64,000 nt of DNA from Candidatus Omnitrophota bacterium (lineage in GTDB: Bacteria > Omnitrophota > Gorgyraeia > Velamenicoccales > Velamenicoccaceae), in contig DMEU01000002.1 in NCBI GenBank assembly GCA_003451585.1, positions 1-64,000 of the forward strand, read 5' to 3'. This document shows positions 1-7,244 of the stretch, one piece after another. The number at the start of each line of letters is the position of its first letter. Positions within the stretch are counted from its first letter, which is position 1. The notes beneath the pieces were generated by a model. The model searched no databases and had not been told where the DNA came from. It saw only the letters and a program-made list of their open reading frames with translations. The position numbers and the translations under genes were made by a program.

Positions 1-111
1 ATACATCTTATGTTAACTTGTAGCTGTTTGTAATATTGGCGCACTTGTGCTTGTTTTCAATGGTTTGCGTGGGATTGTGATTATCCTGTGGAAAACTGCC
101 GCCGGTTTTAC

Positions 112-145
112 CGCTTCTTAATCCTTCTTATTCCTTCTTATTCCG
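112..145. repeat. Short 10-bp tandem repeat at left edge
   Basis: Three imperfect tandem copies of a 10-base unit (TTCCTTCTTA-like) lie just past the 3' end of the dinB gene. Positions 1-169 otherwise hold no gene that I can support. No function is evident. Confidence 0.5.
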
Positions 146-169
146 GCTTCTTTTGGTTTACTTGGCGTG

Positions 170-1345
170 TTAGTGTTTTATTTGGGCAAGGATCGCAGGC
201 GACAGGGTCCAATCGCCATATTTGGCGTTGATATGGTCAATTGCCCCAAGGAGGGCCTCTCTTCTTTTTTGTTCTGTAAGTAAGGGGGGAGTTGAGTTGA
301 AGATCAGCCCGGAAAGGGTAACTCCAAGAGCCCGGATAGGCCAAAAATGGCCCTTCTTTTGGCTAAAAACGGCCCTGGCTCTAGCGAATATCTCCCAGCC
401 GTCATTGGTAGGCAGCTGGTATGTTCTTTGCCTTATAAGCGAGTCATTTTTGGAACTAAGCCACAGGCTTACGGTATGGCCTGTAAAATCGCTATTTCTG
501 GCGCGTTCGGCCACCATTTCCGACAACATCCTTAGCCAGGCAAAGATGGTTTCCCGGTTGTTTGTTTCCCTGGGTAATGTGTAAGAATGGCCTATAGATT
601 TAGGTTCTAGGTTCTGGGTTCTAGGTGCTAGGATAGTTTTGTCGTAGGATAGGTTTTCGTATGTCCGCAAGACTGCGTATAGCCAGTGGCCTGTGGATCG
701 GCCGAAATTATTGATCAAGATTTTCTGCGGAATTGCTTTTAATTGGTCGCAGTTAAAAACCCCCAAACCCTGCAAATGGGCTGTCAAAGCCGGCCCAATA
801 CCGCATATTTTTTCAACCGGCAGGCCCTGGAGCAAGGCATCCAGATTGGCATCATTGATCAAAATCAGGCCATCAGGTTTCCTGATCTTGGTGCCCAATT
901 TGGCAAGGATCCAGGTGGGTGCTATGCCTACAGAACAGCCTAATCCAAAGGCCTCCCTTATGCGTTTTTTTATAAGTTTTCCAAGGTCCAAAAATGACCC
1001 AAAATGGGGCTCAAGGCCATCCACTTCTAAGTCAAATTCATCAATTGTTGAGTGTTCTACAAAGGGCGAAAAGTCATGCAGGAGGTTAAAGATTTCCCGG
1101 GAAACGTAGGTATATTTTGCGGAGTCGCAAGCCACGAACTCGGCATGCGGGCATACTTTTAAGGCCTCATAACTGGACATGCCGGATTTGATGCCATAGG
1201 CCTTGGCCTCATATGATGCCGCGGCAACTACGGTGTGATATTTCTTATCCCGCGAGCCCACAATGACCGGCTTGCCGCGCAACGCAGGGTTTATCTGTTG
1301 TTCTACGGACGCGAAAAACGCGTCCATATCGATATGGAGTAACAT
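170..1345 (-). CDS. dinB: Y-family DNA polymerase (DinB/Pol IV type)
   Basis: Translesion DNA polymerase of 391 aa. The N-terminal HIDMDAFFASVEQ holds the first catalytic Asp (D6) and the steric-gate Phe. The second acidic pair is D102-E103 in TIDEFDLEV, where the family usually has SIDEAFLDV, so the two residues after the catalytic Glu are unusual. Helix-hairpin-helix and little-finger regions follow. The ATG at 1345 is chosen because homology begins there; an in-frame GTG at 1360 only adds five residues. A 35-bp heptamer array lies inside the gene at 601-635. Its promoter at 1396-1424 carries the same 16-bp palindrome as the promoter at 2621-2649, so SOS-type control is inferred. Confidence 0.9.
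   Translation of the reverse strand: MLLHIDMDAFFASVEQQINPALRGKPVIVGSRDKKYHTVVAAASYEAKAYGIKSGMSSYEALKVCPHAEFVACDSAKYTYVSREIFNLLHDFSPFVEHSTIDEFDLEVDGLEPHFGSFLDLGKLIKKRIREAFGLGCSVGIAPTWILAKLGTKIRKPDGLILINDANLDALLQGLPVEKICGIGPALTAHLQGLGVFNCDQLKAIPQKILINNFGRSTGHWLYAVLRTYENLSYDKTILAPRTQNLEPKSIGHSYTLPRETNNRETIFAWLRMLSEMVAERARNSDFTGHTVSLWLSSKNDSLIRQRTYQLPTNDGWEIFARARAVFSQKKGHFWPIRALGVTLSGLIFNSTPPLLTEQKRREALLGAIDHINAKYGDWTLSPAILAQIKH
601..635. repeat. Degenerate heptanucleotide array inside dinB
   Basis: Five contiguous 7-base units: TAGGTTC, TAGGTTC, TGGGTTC, TAGGTGC, TAGGATA. They sit within the coding sequence of the polymerase and keep it open. A similar array of TAG-starting heptamers lies at 7081-7115. 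Confidence 0.7.
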
Positions 1346-1394
1346 AGGCCACCAAGTCACCAGTCACAAGTTAAAGCTCAAAACTTCTGACTTT

Positions 1395-1424
1395 AAGCAT
1401 ACCACACATTTGTGTGGATGACTA
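1395..1424 (-). promoter_or_regulatory. dinB promoter with 16-bp palindromic operator
   Basis: On the minus strand a -10 TATGCT (1396-1401) and a weak -35 TAGTCA (1419-1424) are separated by 17 bp. The palindrome CCACACATTTGTGTGG (1402-1417) fills the spacer. A 23-bp stretch (1395-1417) is identical at 2620-2642. The ATG lies about 50 bp downstream of the -10. Control by LexA is an inference. Confidence 0.7.
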
Positions 1425-1436
1425 GGTATAAAGAAA

Positions 1437-1453
1437 GATGGCATCTAGCCATC
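1437..1453. repeat. Flank element A, copy 1 (hairpin)
   Basis: GATGGC-atcta-GCCATC hairpin followed by a GATTACA..GATTT tail to about 1468. The same arrangement, hairpin plus tail, recurs at 7169-7202. In both places it lies just downstream of an antitoxin gene. It may act as a terminator for the TA operon or mark a cassette boundary. Confidence 0.6.
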
Positions 1454-1517
1454 CTGATTACATAGATTTTTTAGCCCGGATTACACAGATTTAGTGCTTG
1501 GCGCTCCCTCCTCCTTC

Positions 1518-1808
1518 CTATGCGTGCAAAGCTTTCATTACAATTTTTGGATTCGCTTCTGCTACCTTAAGCAATGCCAGGGCAGGTCCTTCAGGCCTTC
1601 TTCTGCCTTGCTCCCAATTCTGTAAGGTATTGATATTAACTCCTATCATATGCGCAAATGTAGCCTGAGATGCATGAAGTTTCATACGTATTCTTTTAAC
1701 AAAGATAGGGCTAAACTTAAAAATCCTGCCGGCTTTTAATTTGCCAACATGTATTTTCCTTGCTTGATCGATGCTCGTTAATAGATCTTTAAAATCCTTG
1801 TTTTTCAT
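1518..1808 (-). CDS. XRE-family antitoxin of type II TA pair
   Basis: A 96-aa helix-turn-helix protein. The C-terminal half (about residues 40-90) is a clear XRE/HigA-type DNA-binding domain: SQATFAHMIGVNINTLQNWE followed by GRRRPEGPALALLK. It should neutralise the toxin encoded just upstream and repress the pair's promoter. Its start overlaps the toxin stop by 4 bp (ATGA), so the order is toxin first, antitoxin second, as in many HigBA-like loci. Confidence 0.85.
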   Translation of the reverse strand: MKNKDFKDLLTSIDQARKIHVGKLKAGRIFKFSPIFVKRIRMKLHASQATFAHMIGVNINTLQNWEQGRRRPEGPALALLKVAEANPKIVMKALHA

Positions 1809-2122
1809 AGCACACCTTCCTTTACGTAATCACTCAATATTTTTATCTGTTCATGCGTTAAATCGCCTTGTTCTGATTTCTTGTAAGGAAGCAACATATA
1901 TATTTTTTCATCTCGTGTATACCAATAATAGATGATCCTCAGTCCACCCCTTTTTCCTTTGCCGGGAATAGCCCATCGTAATTTTCTTAAACCTCTGCAT
2001 CTTGGAATAACTGCTCCTGCTTCGGGGTTAATGACCAGTGTCCATTGCAATCTACCATACTCATCATCTGAGAGAACGTCGTTTATTTTTCTGGTAAAAA
2101 CAGGAGTTTCAATGATCTCCAT
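1805..2122 (-). CDS. RelE/HigB-like toxin
   Basis: A 105-aa protein of the RelE/HigB mRNA-interferase superfamily. The pattern GLRKLRW, GKGKRGGLRIIYYW and IYMLLPYKKSEQGDLT matches the HigB-like group found with XRE antitoxins. It would cleave mRNA on the ribosome. A Shine-Dalgarno-like AAGGA lies 8 bases before the ATG. Promoter and operator are at 2142-2171. The pair is framed by repeat elements A and B, which also frame the TA pair at 7245-7750. Confidence 0.85.
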   Translation of the reverse strand: MEIIETPVFTRKINDVLSDDEYGRLQWTLVINPEAGAVIPRCRGLRKLRWAIPGKGKRGGLRIIYYWYTRDEKIYMLLPYKKSEQGDLTHEQIKILSDYVKEGVL

Positions 2123-2141
2123 ATTGTTTTCCTTACATAGT

Positions 2142-2171
2142 AAGTATACGTCAATGGCGTATACTTGTCAA
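2142..2171 (-). promoter_or_regulatory. TA promoter and autoregulatory operator
   Basis: Minus-strand -35 TTGACA (2166-2171), 17-bp spacer, -10 TATACT (2143-2148). A perfect 9-bp inverted repeat, AAGTATACG (2142-2150) and CGTATACTT (2158-2166), covers the -10 and spacer. This is the expected binding site of the toxin-antitoxin complex. Confidence 0.8.
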
Positions 2172-2200
2172 GTCGTTGCATGACAGGCCATAAATAAATA

Positions 2201-2241
2201 CCCCTCGCTTTGCGAGCGAGGGGTAGGAATAGGGAATCCCG
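2201..2241. repeat. Flank element B, copy 1 (hairpin)
   Basis: Hairpin CCCCTCGC-(7 nt)-GCGAGGGG at 2201-2223, then GGGAATCCCGCGG at 2232-2244. The same hairpin and tail recur at 7834-7875. In both places it lies on the promoter side of a TA operon. Confidence 0.65.
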
Positions 2242-2323
2242 CGGTTATTCAGATCTTAGAAATTTTTTTGTTGTAAATCTTACATTGTATGTTGTAAAAC
2301 ATACAACAACATATAGGGCGAAG

Positions 2324-2614
2324 TCATGGCCCGAGAAGTTTGTTTAGCCGCCATGACATCGCCTCATGGGAAAAGACGATCTCAAAGGTGCCGTTAGATG
2401 TCGAGACGCTGAAGAAATCCAGGGTCTCTTTACCCTGTTTATCTTTCCAGAAAAAGTTTATTTTTTGAATAGATAATTCGCGGTTTCGCCAGAAAAACGA
2501 TTGCGGGATGACCTTGCACTTATCAAAGAGGCATTTTACAGCGATTGCGCTGCCGGCTTCTTGCGCAGGCGCCTGTGGTAATTTCCTATCCCAGCGTGCT
2601 TCGTGATTGAACAT
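2324..2614 (-). CDS. Small protein sharing an operator with dinB (DUF6504-like)
   Basis: A 96-aa protein. The segment around FFWRNRELSIQKINFFW followed by DFFSVSTSNGTFEIVF resembles the small beta-rich DUF6504 proteins often encoded near Y-family polymerases; this match is from memory and modest. The ATG at 2614 is preferred over an upstream ATG at 2632 that lies inside the operator. The -10 TATGCT ends six bases before this ATG, so the transcript is probably leaderless. Identical operator sequence upstream of dinB suggests co-regulation in DNA damage, with a role as polymerase accessory factor inferred. Confidence 0.6.
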   Translation of the reverse strand: MFNHEARWDRKLPQAPAQEAGSAIAVKCLFDKCKVIPQSFFWRNRELSIQKINFFWKDKQGKETLDFFSVSTSNGTFEIVFSHEAMSWRLNKLLGP

Positions 2615-2619
2615 AGTTG

Positions 2620-2649
2620 AAGCATACCACACATTTGTGTGGCTATCAA
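2620..2649 (-). promoter_or_regulatory. Promoter with dinB-type palindromic operator
   Basis: Minus-strand -35 TTGATA (2644-2649), 17-bp spacer, -10 TATGCT (2621-2626). The palindrome CCACACATTTGTGTGG (2627-2642) occupies the spacer, exactly as in the dinB promoter. Positions 2620-2642 are identical to 1395-1417. Confidence 0.75.
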
Positions 2650-2653
2650 GGCA

Positions 2654-2688
2654 AATGAAAAGGGAGAAAGCGCGATTGGCCTTCTCCC
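2654..2688 (-). terminator. Probable leftward terminator
   Basis: GGGAGAA (2662-2668) pairs with TTCTCCC (2682-2688). On the minus strand the stem is followed by TTTTCATTT. It would stop leftward transcripts from the HEPN module before the promoter at 2620-2649. Confidence 0.5.
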
Positions 2689-3092
2689 CTGCTTCAGATC
2701 ATCCTATAAATGAAACGGGAGGACTCACAGGCAACTGGTATCTCATCACTGTTCCTTTTCGCCTGTCCTCCCAATTAAAGTATAGAACACTTAACGGGCG
2801 TTTACAAGGGGCATTGTACCACTTCCGTCATAACTTAGTAACCCTCAGATGGCTTTAGGTACCCGGTCCCTGCTCGATCCCTTTGTTTCACAAGGCTTAG
2901 CCTCGGCCCCGAACAACAAGGCTTAGCCTCGTTATATTACACTGGTCGAGATCGAGTCTCGACCTTAACAGAATTAATCTTTAACTTCATACGCCTTAAG
3001 CAATTATCGAGTTCTGACACCAATTATTCCTTTACTTTTTTTCTTTTCCCATTTCTGCTGACCGCATAAATTCCCTTCTATATTTCACAGGA
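2689..3092. other. Gene-free interval rich in inverted and dispersed repeats
   Basis: No convincing gene. It holds an inverted repeat GGGAGGAC/GTCCTCCC (2717-2772), a copy of dispersed repeat E (2811-2870, partner at 5770-5820), a 15-bp direct repeat CAAGGCTTAGCCTCG (2891-2905 and 2917-2931), and a perfect hairpin GGTCGAGA/TCTCGACC (2944-2964). At 3009-3027 there is a lone half of the inverted repeat seen at 5639-5655. This looks like repeat-driven accessory DNA. Confidence 0.6.
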
Positions 3093-4736
3093 TTACGCAT
3101 TTTTCGCGCCCTCATATTTCCATCTTTCATAAATTTTATTGAATAATTCAACTCCAGATCTTACTTTTTTCCTTTCTTCTTCATTCAATGGTCTACTGTA
3201 ATGAGCGACAATATGCCTTAATTCAACAACATCCCATATAAAAGCAACAAGCTCTCCGCAACTCTTATTATTATCTTCCTTATTAAAAATAAAATATTTT
3301 CTAAAAATATTTTTCCAGTTATCTTTTACACGCATAATAGGTACATAATGTGAAAAATCTAAATACGAAAAAAATTCAGTCTCATCATTTTTCACTGGAA
3401 TAGTCACTTTCAGTTCCTTAGGAATACCATCAAAAATAGCTTTTCTTGTGCTTCCATAAAATTTCTTTAAATTCTCTGCAATGAATTCTCGCAACTTCAT
3501 TCCGAAACTTGAAATCAATGCAAAATCCTCAATAAATGGATTTCCTAAGGATAAATTCTTTAAAATCTTATCCTTATCTCCAATCCCATCTTTTAAATCT
3601 CTTAGACGATTTGTAATTTCTAAGACATCAAGCCCCAACATTTTTTTTCCACTTTTATCCCATGCTTCCCACTTGCTAAAAGCTACAGCATAATTGCTCA
3701 GAACTAATTCATTCAAGAGCTCAACTAAATGATTATAGGTATTCAAATAACTATCGACTTGATTCTCTCTATCTTTCGCCTCATCATAATTTATCCAAAC
3801 ATAACCATGTAAATAATTAATCAACGTATAAAGTCTTTTTTGCTCGGCTTTATCTGTAATATTCAAAAAACATTCTTCAGCTTTCGCCTCAATTTCTTCA
3901 ATCGTAGGAGACGCACATAAAATATCATGATAATGTTCAAGCTCGAATTCTAACAATTCATCATTGGTTACCTTGAGTCTAATATTAAAAATTTTTAATT
4001 TCGCAAATAAGCAAAAGGCATCAAACCACCTCTTCTCGGAATAAAAGAATTTTGCTAGAGCATAATATTTTAAATACTCATCATCCCAGCGAAAATTAAA
4101 ATTTTCCAATAACTGTCGTTCTGGATCAATAAGAGCACTTAAATTAGATGTTCCAACAACAGCACTGTATCTAGAAAAGGCATATTCTGTATTGGCTTCA
4201 TCTTTAAATTGAGCTGGATTAACCTCCATAAGGCCCAACAAAAAAGGTTTCAATTTTAGCAAATTTTCGAAGTCTATTGAATCAAAAAATTCCCAACAAA
4301 AGAAGTTTGAATGAAGTTCTCTTCTTCGCCAAAATAATACAAATTTAGACGCTAAATCCTTGTAGTCTTTCCCAGCCAATATCTTAAGCACTAATATACG
4401 AAGTAAATTATCCTTATCATTGGGATTTTCTTCATATAATCGTTGGCATCTTTTTATGTTCTCATCAGAAACATCGATTCCTTTGTCCTTCCATAGAAAC
4501 ATCTCCCAAATATTAAAATCTTCTATCCCATATTCTCGAGCATAGTCTATCCATTCCTTGCCCCTTGTTGCTATCTCCTTAATTGGAGGGTGCAGACCTG
4601 TTAACACCTCAAATAAACCACTGCGACTTTCGAACTTATTATTACATACTGGACAAAGATAAAATGTATTACCCAATGCATCGGTTTGACTTTCTGTATT
4701 TGGATTACCACAATCCGGACAATTTTTTTCAGGCAT
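3093..4736 (-). CDS. Zinc-ribbon protein with C-terminal HEPN-like motif
   Basis: A 547-aa protein I do not recognise as a named family. Residues 6-31 form a zinc ribbon (CPDC and CPVC pairs). A long, mainly helical middle follows. Near the C-terminus, after KSCGELVAFIWDVVE, the string LRHIVAHYS (R507, H512) fits the Rx4-6H motif of HEPN ribonucleases. The gene is visibly AT-rich compared with the core genes to its right, which suggests transfer. Thirty bases upstream lies a 60-aa double CxxC protein. A two-gene RNA-targeting toxin or defence module is a reasonable inference, but nothing in the sequence shows activity. Confidence 0.55.
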   Translation of the reverse strand: MPEKNCPDCGNPNTESQTDALGNTFYLCPVCNNKFESRSGLFEVLTGLHPPIKEIATRGKEWIDYAREYGIEDFNIWEMFLWKDKGIDVSDENIKRCQRLYEENPNDKDNLLRILVLKILAGKDYKDLASKFVLFWRRRELHSNFFCWEFFDSIDFENLLKLKPFLLGLMEVNPAQFKDEANTEYAFSRYSAVVGTSNLSALIDPERQLLENFNFRWDDEYLKYYALAKFFYSEKRWFDAFCLFAKLKIFNIRLKVTNDELLEFELEHYHDILCASPTIEEIEAKAEECFLNITDKAEQKRLYTLINYLHGYVWINYDEAKDRENQVDSYLNTYNHLVELLNELVLSNYAVAFSKWEAWDKSGKKMLGLDVLEITNRLRDLKDGIGDKDKILKNLSLGNPFIEDFALISSFGMKLREFIAENLKKFYGSTRKAIFDGIPKELKVTIPVKNDETEFFSYLDFSHYVPIMRVKDNWKNIFRKYFIFNKEDNNKSCGELVAFIWDVVELRHIVAHYSRPLNEEERKKVRSGVELFNKIYERWKYEGAKNA

Positions 4737-4766
4737 TTTATTTTCCCAAGCTTGTTTTAATCTTAT

Positions 4767-4949
4767 TTATTCATTAATTTTAACTTTCCCACCACAATCA
4801 GGGCATTTGGCGATCTTCTTAGTTTCGTCTATCCACTCAATTTTCTGATCTATATAAATTACACCGCCACAATGAGGGCATAATTCACTATTTAACAGTT
4901 CATCACCACCTTCCATCATGAAATCTAGAAAATCATCATCGCCAATCAT
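4767..4949 (-). CDS. Small zinc-ribbon protein, partner of HEPN-like protein
   Basis: A 60-aa protein with an acidic N-terminus (GDDDFLDFMMEGGDELL) and two CPxCG knuckles at residues 24-27 and 49-52, which can form one zinc ribbon. It lies 30 bp before the HEPN-like gene in the same orientation and has the same AT-rich composition. It could be an antitoxin or a sensor for its larger neighbour, which also begins with a zinc ribbon. Function is unknown. Confidence 0.6.
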   Translation of the reverse strand: MIGDDDFLDFMMEGGDELLNSELCPHCGGVIYIDQKIEWIDETKKIAKCPDCGGKVKINE

Positions 4950-5071
4950 TTTCTTTTTAACTTTCTACATCTCTCTTCAGTAATTCATGATATCCAACTG
5001 ATTAAATCATCAACCTTAAGGTTATCAAAAATAGGACCGCCATTAACATAAAAAATCAAACCAATTTCCAG

Positions 5072-5533
5072 CTATCTTAGCTCCAATATCTTTGATTGTA
5101 TTTTACTAAGAATCATGGACTCAAGGTGGCCATTTGAAGGCCTATTTACCCAAGGTGCGGAAAGCCTACCCAAACCAAGCCCGGCTTCAATATTAGATAT
5201 TATTTTAACAATATGGTCACTATCATTTTTTTGTATTGTTATATTGAGTTTAAATCTACCGAATCGATCTGAAAATGGCCTATTATATTGCGCATATCGC
5301 AAAATTTCCTTGCCAGGGAAATTAACGTAATCAGTAATTATGACTCCACTATTTTTATCTGCCATTCTCAAGGAGTATGTTAATTCTGCTAAAACTTGCA
5401 TAGTCGCAGTCCAAACTTTGTCATAAGAAGCCTCAAACGTCCTATTATTCTCAATGGGCTTATCCGGCAAAGGAATCGTGGTCGCACAACCGCCTAAACC
5501 TAAAAACAGCAACAAAACTATTAATCTTCTCAT
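5072..5533 (-). CDS. Outer-membrane lipoprotein, BamC-like domain
   Basis: A 153-aa predicted lipoprotein. The signal peptide ends in the lipobox LGGC (Cys15). The mature part, with SYDKVWTATMQVLAE and DKNSGVIITDYV, resembles the helix-grip fold of NlpB/BamC-like lipoproteins. This is a fold-level resemblance judged by eye. It stands alone between the HEPN module and the MITE-like repeats, so its role in the envelope is not shown by context. Confidence 0.6.
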   Translation of the reverse strand: MRRLIVLLLFLGLGGCATTIPLPDKPIENNRTFEASYDKVWTATMQVLAELTYSLRMADKNSGVIITDYVNFPGKEILRYAQYNRPFSDRFGRFKLNITIQKNDSDHIVKIISNIEAGLGLGRLSAPWVNRPSNGHLESMILSKIQSKILELR

Positions 5534-5580
5534 GTATCTCCTTTTATGTATGTATTCGCGACGGTACTATTAGTGTAAGT

Positions 5581-5655
5581 AAATTAGTGTCAGAACTGGT
5601 TAATTATCTGGCGATAATGAAGTTGTAAATAAATTCTGAGTTCTGACACTAATTT
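5581..5655. mobile_element. MITE-like element with 17-bp perfect inverted ends, copy 1
   Basis: The ends AAATTAGTGTCAGAACT (5581-5597) and AGTTCTGACACTAATTT (5639-5655) are exact reverse complements and flank about 41 bp. A degenerate second copy follows at 5696-5765, and a lone right half lies at 3009-3027. The element is non-coding. The RGTGTCAGAAC-type ends recall REP or MITE sequences mobilised by transposases elsewhere in a genome. Confidence 0.65.
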
Positions 5656-5695
5656 TTCACTCCGCTTTTCCAAAAACCAGTTGGTCAATTAAAGT

Positions 5696-5765
5696 AAATT
5701 AGTGTTCAGAACTGGTTAACTATTTGGCGATATTGAAGTTGTAAATAAAGCTCGACACCAATTTT
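5696..5765. mobile_element. MITE-like element, degenerate copy 2
   Basis: The left end differs from copy 1 by one inserted T, and the internal sequence (ACTGGTTAACTATTTGGCGA...) is almost the same as in copy 1. The right end is decayed (CTCGACACCAATTTTT). With copy 1 it makes a tandem pair of 115-bp period. Confidence 0.6.
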
Positions 5766-5769
5766 TCTT

Positions 5770-5820
5770 GCATTGCTTCCACTATAACTTATTATCCCTT
5801 AGATAGCTTTAGGTACCCGA
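5770..5820. repeat. Dispersed repeat E, copy 2
   Basis: Closely resembles 2811-2870: both start GCATTG and share TATAACTTA and AGCTTTAGGTACCCG-type ends. The core GGACCGGGTACC also appears inverted at 7908-7919. No coding potential. Confidence 0.5.
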
Positions 5821-5879
5821 TTCTTGTTTGTTCTGGGACCGGTCTAGAAAATACTACTACTTTATAAGGTGGTGCTTAT

Positions 5880-6605
5880 CTATTTTGGTCCAAAATTCTG
5901 TGTCGGTTGAGGAGATGCTGCTTTACTTTCTGTTTTATTTTCTTTTACTACTTCCTGTACAGATGTTCCTACAGAACCTATTTGAGTATTCTGAAATTGA
6001 AATATAAGTTTAGTTCCAGCATCTTTATTTATAAGCGGAATGCTAAATCCCTCTCCACTCTTGAATGGTGCTACATACATAACGCCACTCAAAGAACGAC
6101 CAGGGCCAATAGTAGCATCTGCAATCTCATTTGAACAATAATCTGATTTCATTTGTGCATTGATCCTGGGACAATTTATTCCCTCTGCGATGGCCATCGG
6201 AAGGAAAATGATCCAAGTTATCACGAATAAACCGAGAACTCCGTATGTTGCAACTCGCCCCATAGTGCTTCGAGAACATTTTCTGGCAGATTCTTCACAC
6301 GGCATATAGCTCGAATCTACATCTGCCTTTCTAAAACCATACGTATTATCGCTTTTATTTTCTATCACAACAAATACAGGGCTAATATTTCTTTTATTCA
6401 TTTCACAATCAAAAGTTGCGAGAGCTTCCGTTGAATTCAAGAATTTAACCGCGACAGATACATTTTCTTGAGTTGTTGAATTAGGCTGGTCAATAATATA
6501 AGGACTCGGCAATCTACCGAATCTATAACTTGCACAACCCGATGTAAACGATGAAAAAGACAAAATTACTAAAAAGCAAACAAGTCTTTTGAATATAATC
6601 ACCAT
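5880..6605 (-). CDS. Hypothetical lipoprotein with one membrane segment
   Basis: A 241-aa protein. A hydrophobic signal ends at the lipobox TSGC (about residue 24). A second hydrophobic stretch (VATYGVLGLFVITWIIFLPMA, about residues 118-138) looks membrane-spanning. The stretch before it carries a beta-strand-rich sequence, and the tail is Ser/Pro/Gln-rich. I do not recognise a family. The mixed codon use and isolated position fit accessory DNA. Confidence 0.6.
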   Translation of the reverse strand: MVIIFKRLVCFLVILSFSSFTSGCASYRFGRLPSPYIIDQPNSTTQENVSVAVKFLNSTEALATFDCEMNKRNISPVFVVIENKSDNTYGFRKADVDSSYMPCEESARKCSRSTMGRVATYGVLGLFVITWIIFLPMAIAEGINCPRINAQMKSDYCSNEIADATIGPGRSLSGVMYVAPFKSGEGFSIPLINKDAGTKLIFQFQNTQIGSVGTSVQEVVKENKTESKAASPQPTQNFGPK

Positions 6606-6754
6606 CAGCTCCTTTCAAGCTATAAGTTTTTAACTTTTCCCCTATTTTTAAAACGCAAAAACAGAATTTAATAGGACTGGGTCCCAATAACTCCTTGTGG
6701 AATATAGGGTTTTGATAGAAGTCCACTTCTGTATAACTCCATCAAAAAGCCCTC

Positions 6755-6994
6755 TTATATCTTAGCAGGATCGCAGAGTTCTGCCTTTTTGGCAGCAGCC
6801 CTGCCGCAGATGCCGCAGACAAAGGCGATCTTTTTGGCCTTCGGCTTGCAGAGGTGGCGCGGGTTTCCGGCGATAGCGCCGCAGTAGTCACATTTGAATC
6901 CCTTATCGCCTACGATCGGGTTGCACAGATGCCCTTTAGATGTTGATTTTAAACCGCAGGTCGCGCACGTATAGGTCTTCTTTGCCTTTTTCAT
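6755..6994 (-). CDS. Small protein with three tandem CxxC-C repeats
   Basis: A 79-aa lysine-rich protein built from three similar units of about 24-27 residues: CATCGLKSTSKGHLC, CDYCGAIAGNPRHLC and CGICGRAAAKKAELC. Each gives CxxCG, about ten residues, then LC followed by [N/K/D]P. The spacing suggests three small metal-binding knuckles. No named family comes to mind with certainty. The product is probably cytoplasmic since no signal peptide is present. Function unknown. Confidence 0.65.
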   Translation of the reverse strand: MKKAKKTYTCATCGLKSTSKGHLCNPIVGDKGFKCDYCGAIAGNPRHLCKPKAKKIAFVCGICGRAAAKKAELCDPAKI

Positions 6995-7032
6995 GGCTCG
7001 CTCCTTTTATTGGACGCTTTTTCTGATATAAC

Positions 7033-7072
7033 CGTCCCCTTCTATTTAACTCCGCTTATGGGTTTTGTCAAT
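7033..7072. repeat. Dispersed repeat C, copy 1
   Basis: A 40-bp sequence containing TTCTATTTAACTCCGCTT and GGGTTTTGTCAAT, repeated with few changes at 7986-8025. It lies just upstream of the cysteine-repeat gene; the second copy lies upstream of the U32 gene. Confidence 0.65.
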
Positions 7073-7080
7073 GTGAAACA

Positions 7081-7115
7081 TAGTCAGTAGACTATAGTCG
7101 ATAGACGGTAGTCAA
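7081..7115. repeat. Degenerate heptanucleotide array
   Basis: Five contiguous 7-base units all starting TAG: TAGTCAG, TAGACTA, TAGTCGA, TAGACGG, TAGTCAA. Intergenic. The same style of array is found at 601-635 and at 46236-46263. Confidence 0.7.
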
Positions 7116-7168
7116 AACTAAAAGCACATCACGCCACACAAGCGAGTGGTATTAAAGGTAAAAAGAAA

Positions 7169-7202
7169 GGATGGCATGTGCCATCCTTGATTACACGGAT
7201 TT
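7169..7202. repeat. Flank element A, copy 2 (hairpin)
   Basis: Perfect hairpin GGATGGCA-tg-TGCCATCC (7169-7186) followed by TGATTACACGGATTT. Partner of 1437-1468, in the same place relative to a TA operon. Confidence 0.6.
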
Positions 7203-7244
7203 AATACTTCCTACCTATCGCATGAATCTTGTAATTGACTCTAT

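Noticed and set aside
82..95. DnaA-box-like TTATCCTGTGGA near the left edge
   Set aside because: Single imperfect match (consensus TTATCCACA), no cluster and no origin genes nearby.
2607..2858. 83-codon rightward frame in the repeat-rich interval
   Set aside because: It crosses a terminator-like hairpin and repeat E, and has no ribosome-binding site or similarity.
6523..6726. 67-codon leftward frame next to the lipoprotein gene
   Set aside because: It overlaps the signal-peptide end of the 5880-6605 gene in another frame and has no recognisable features.
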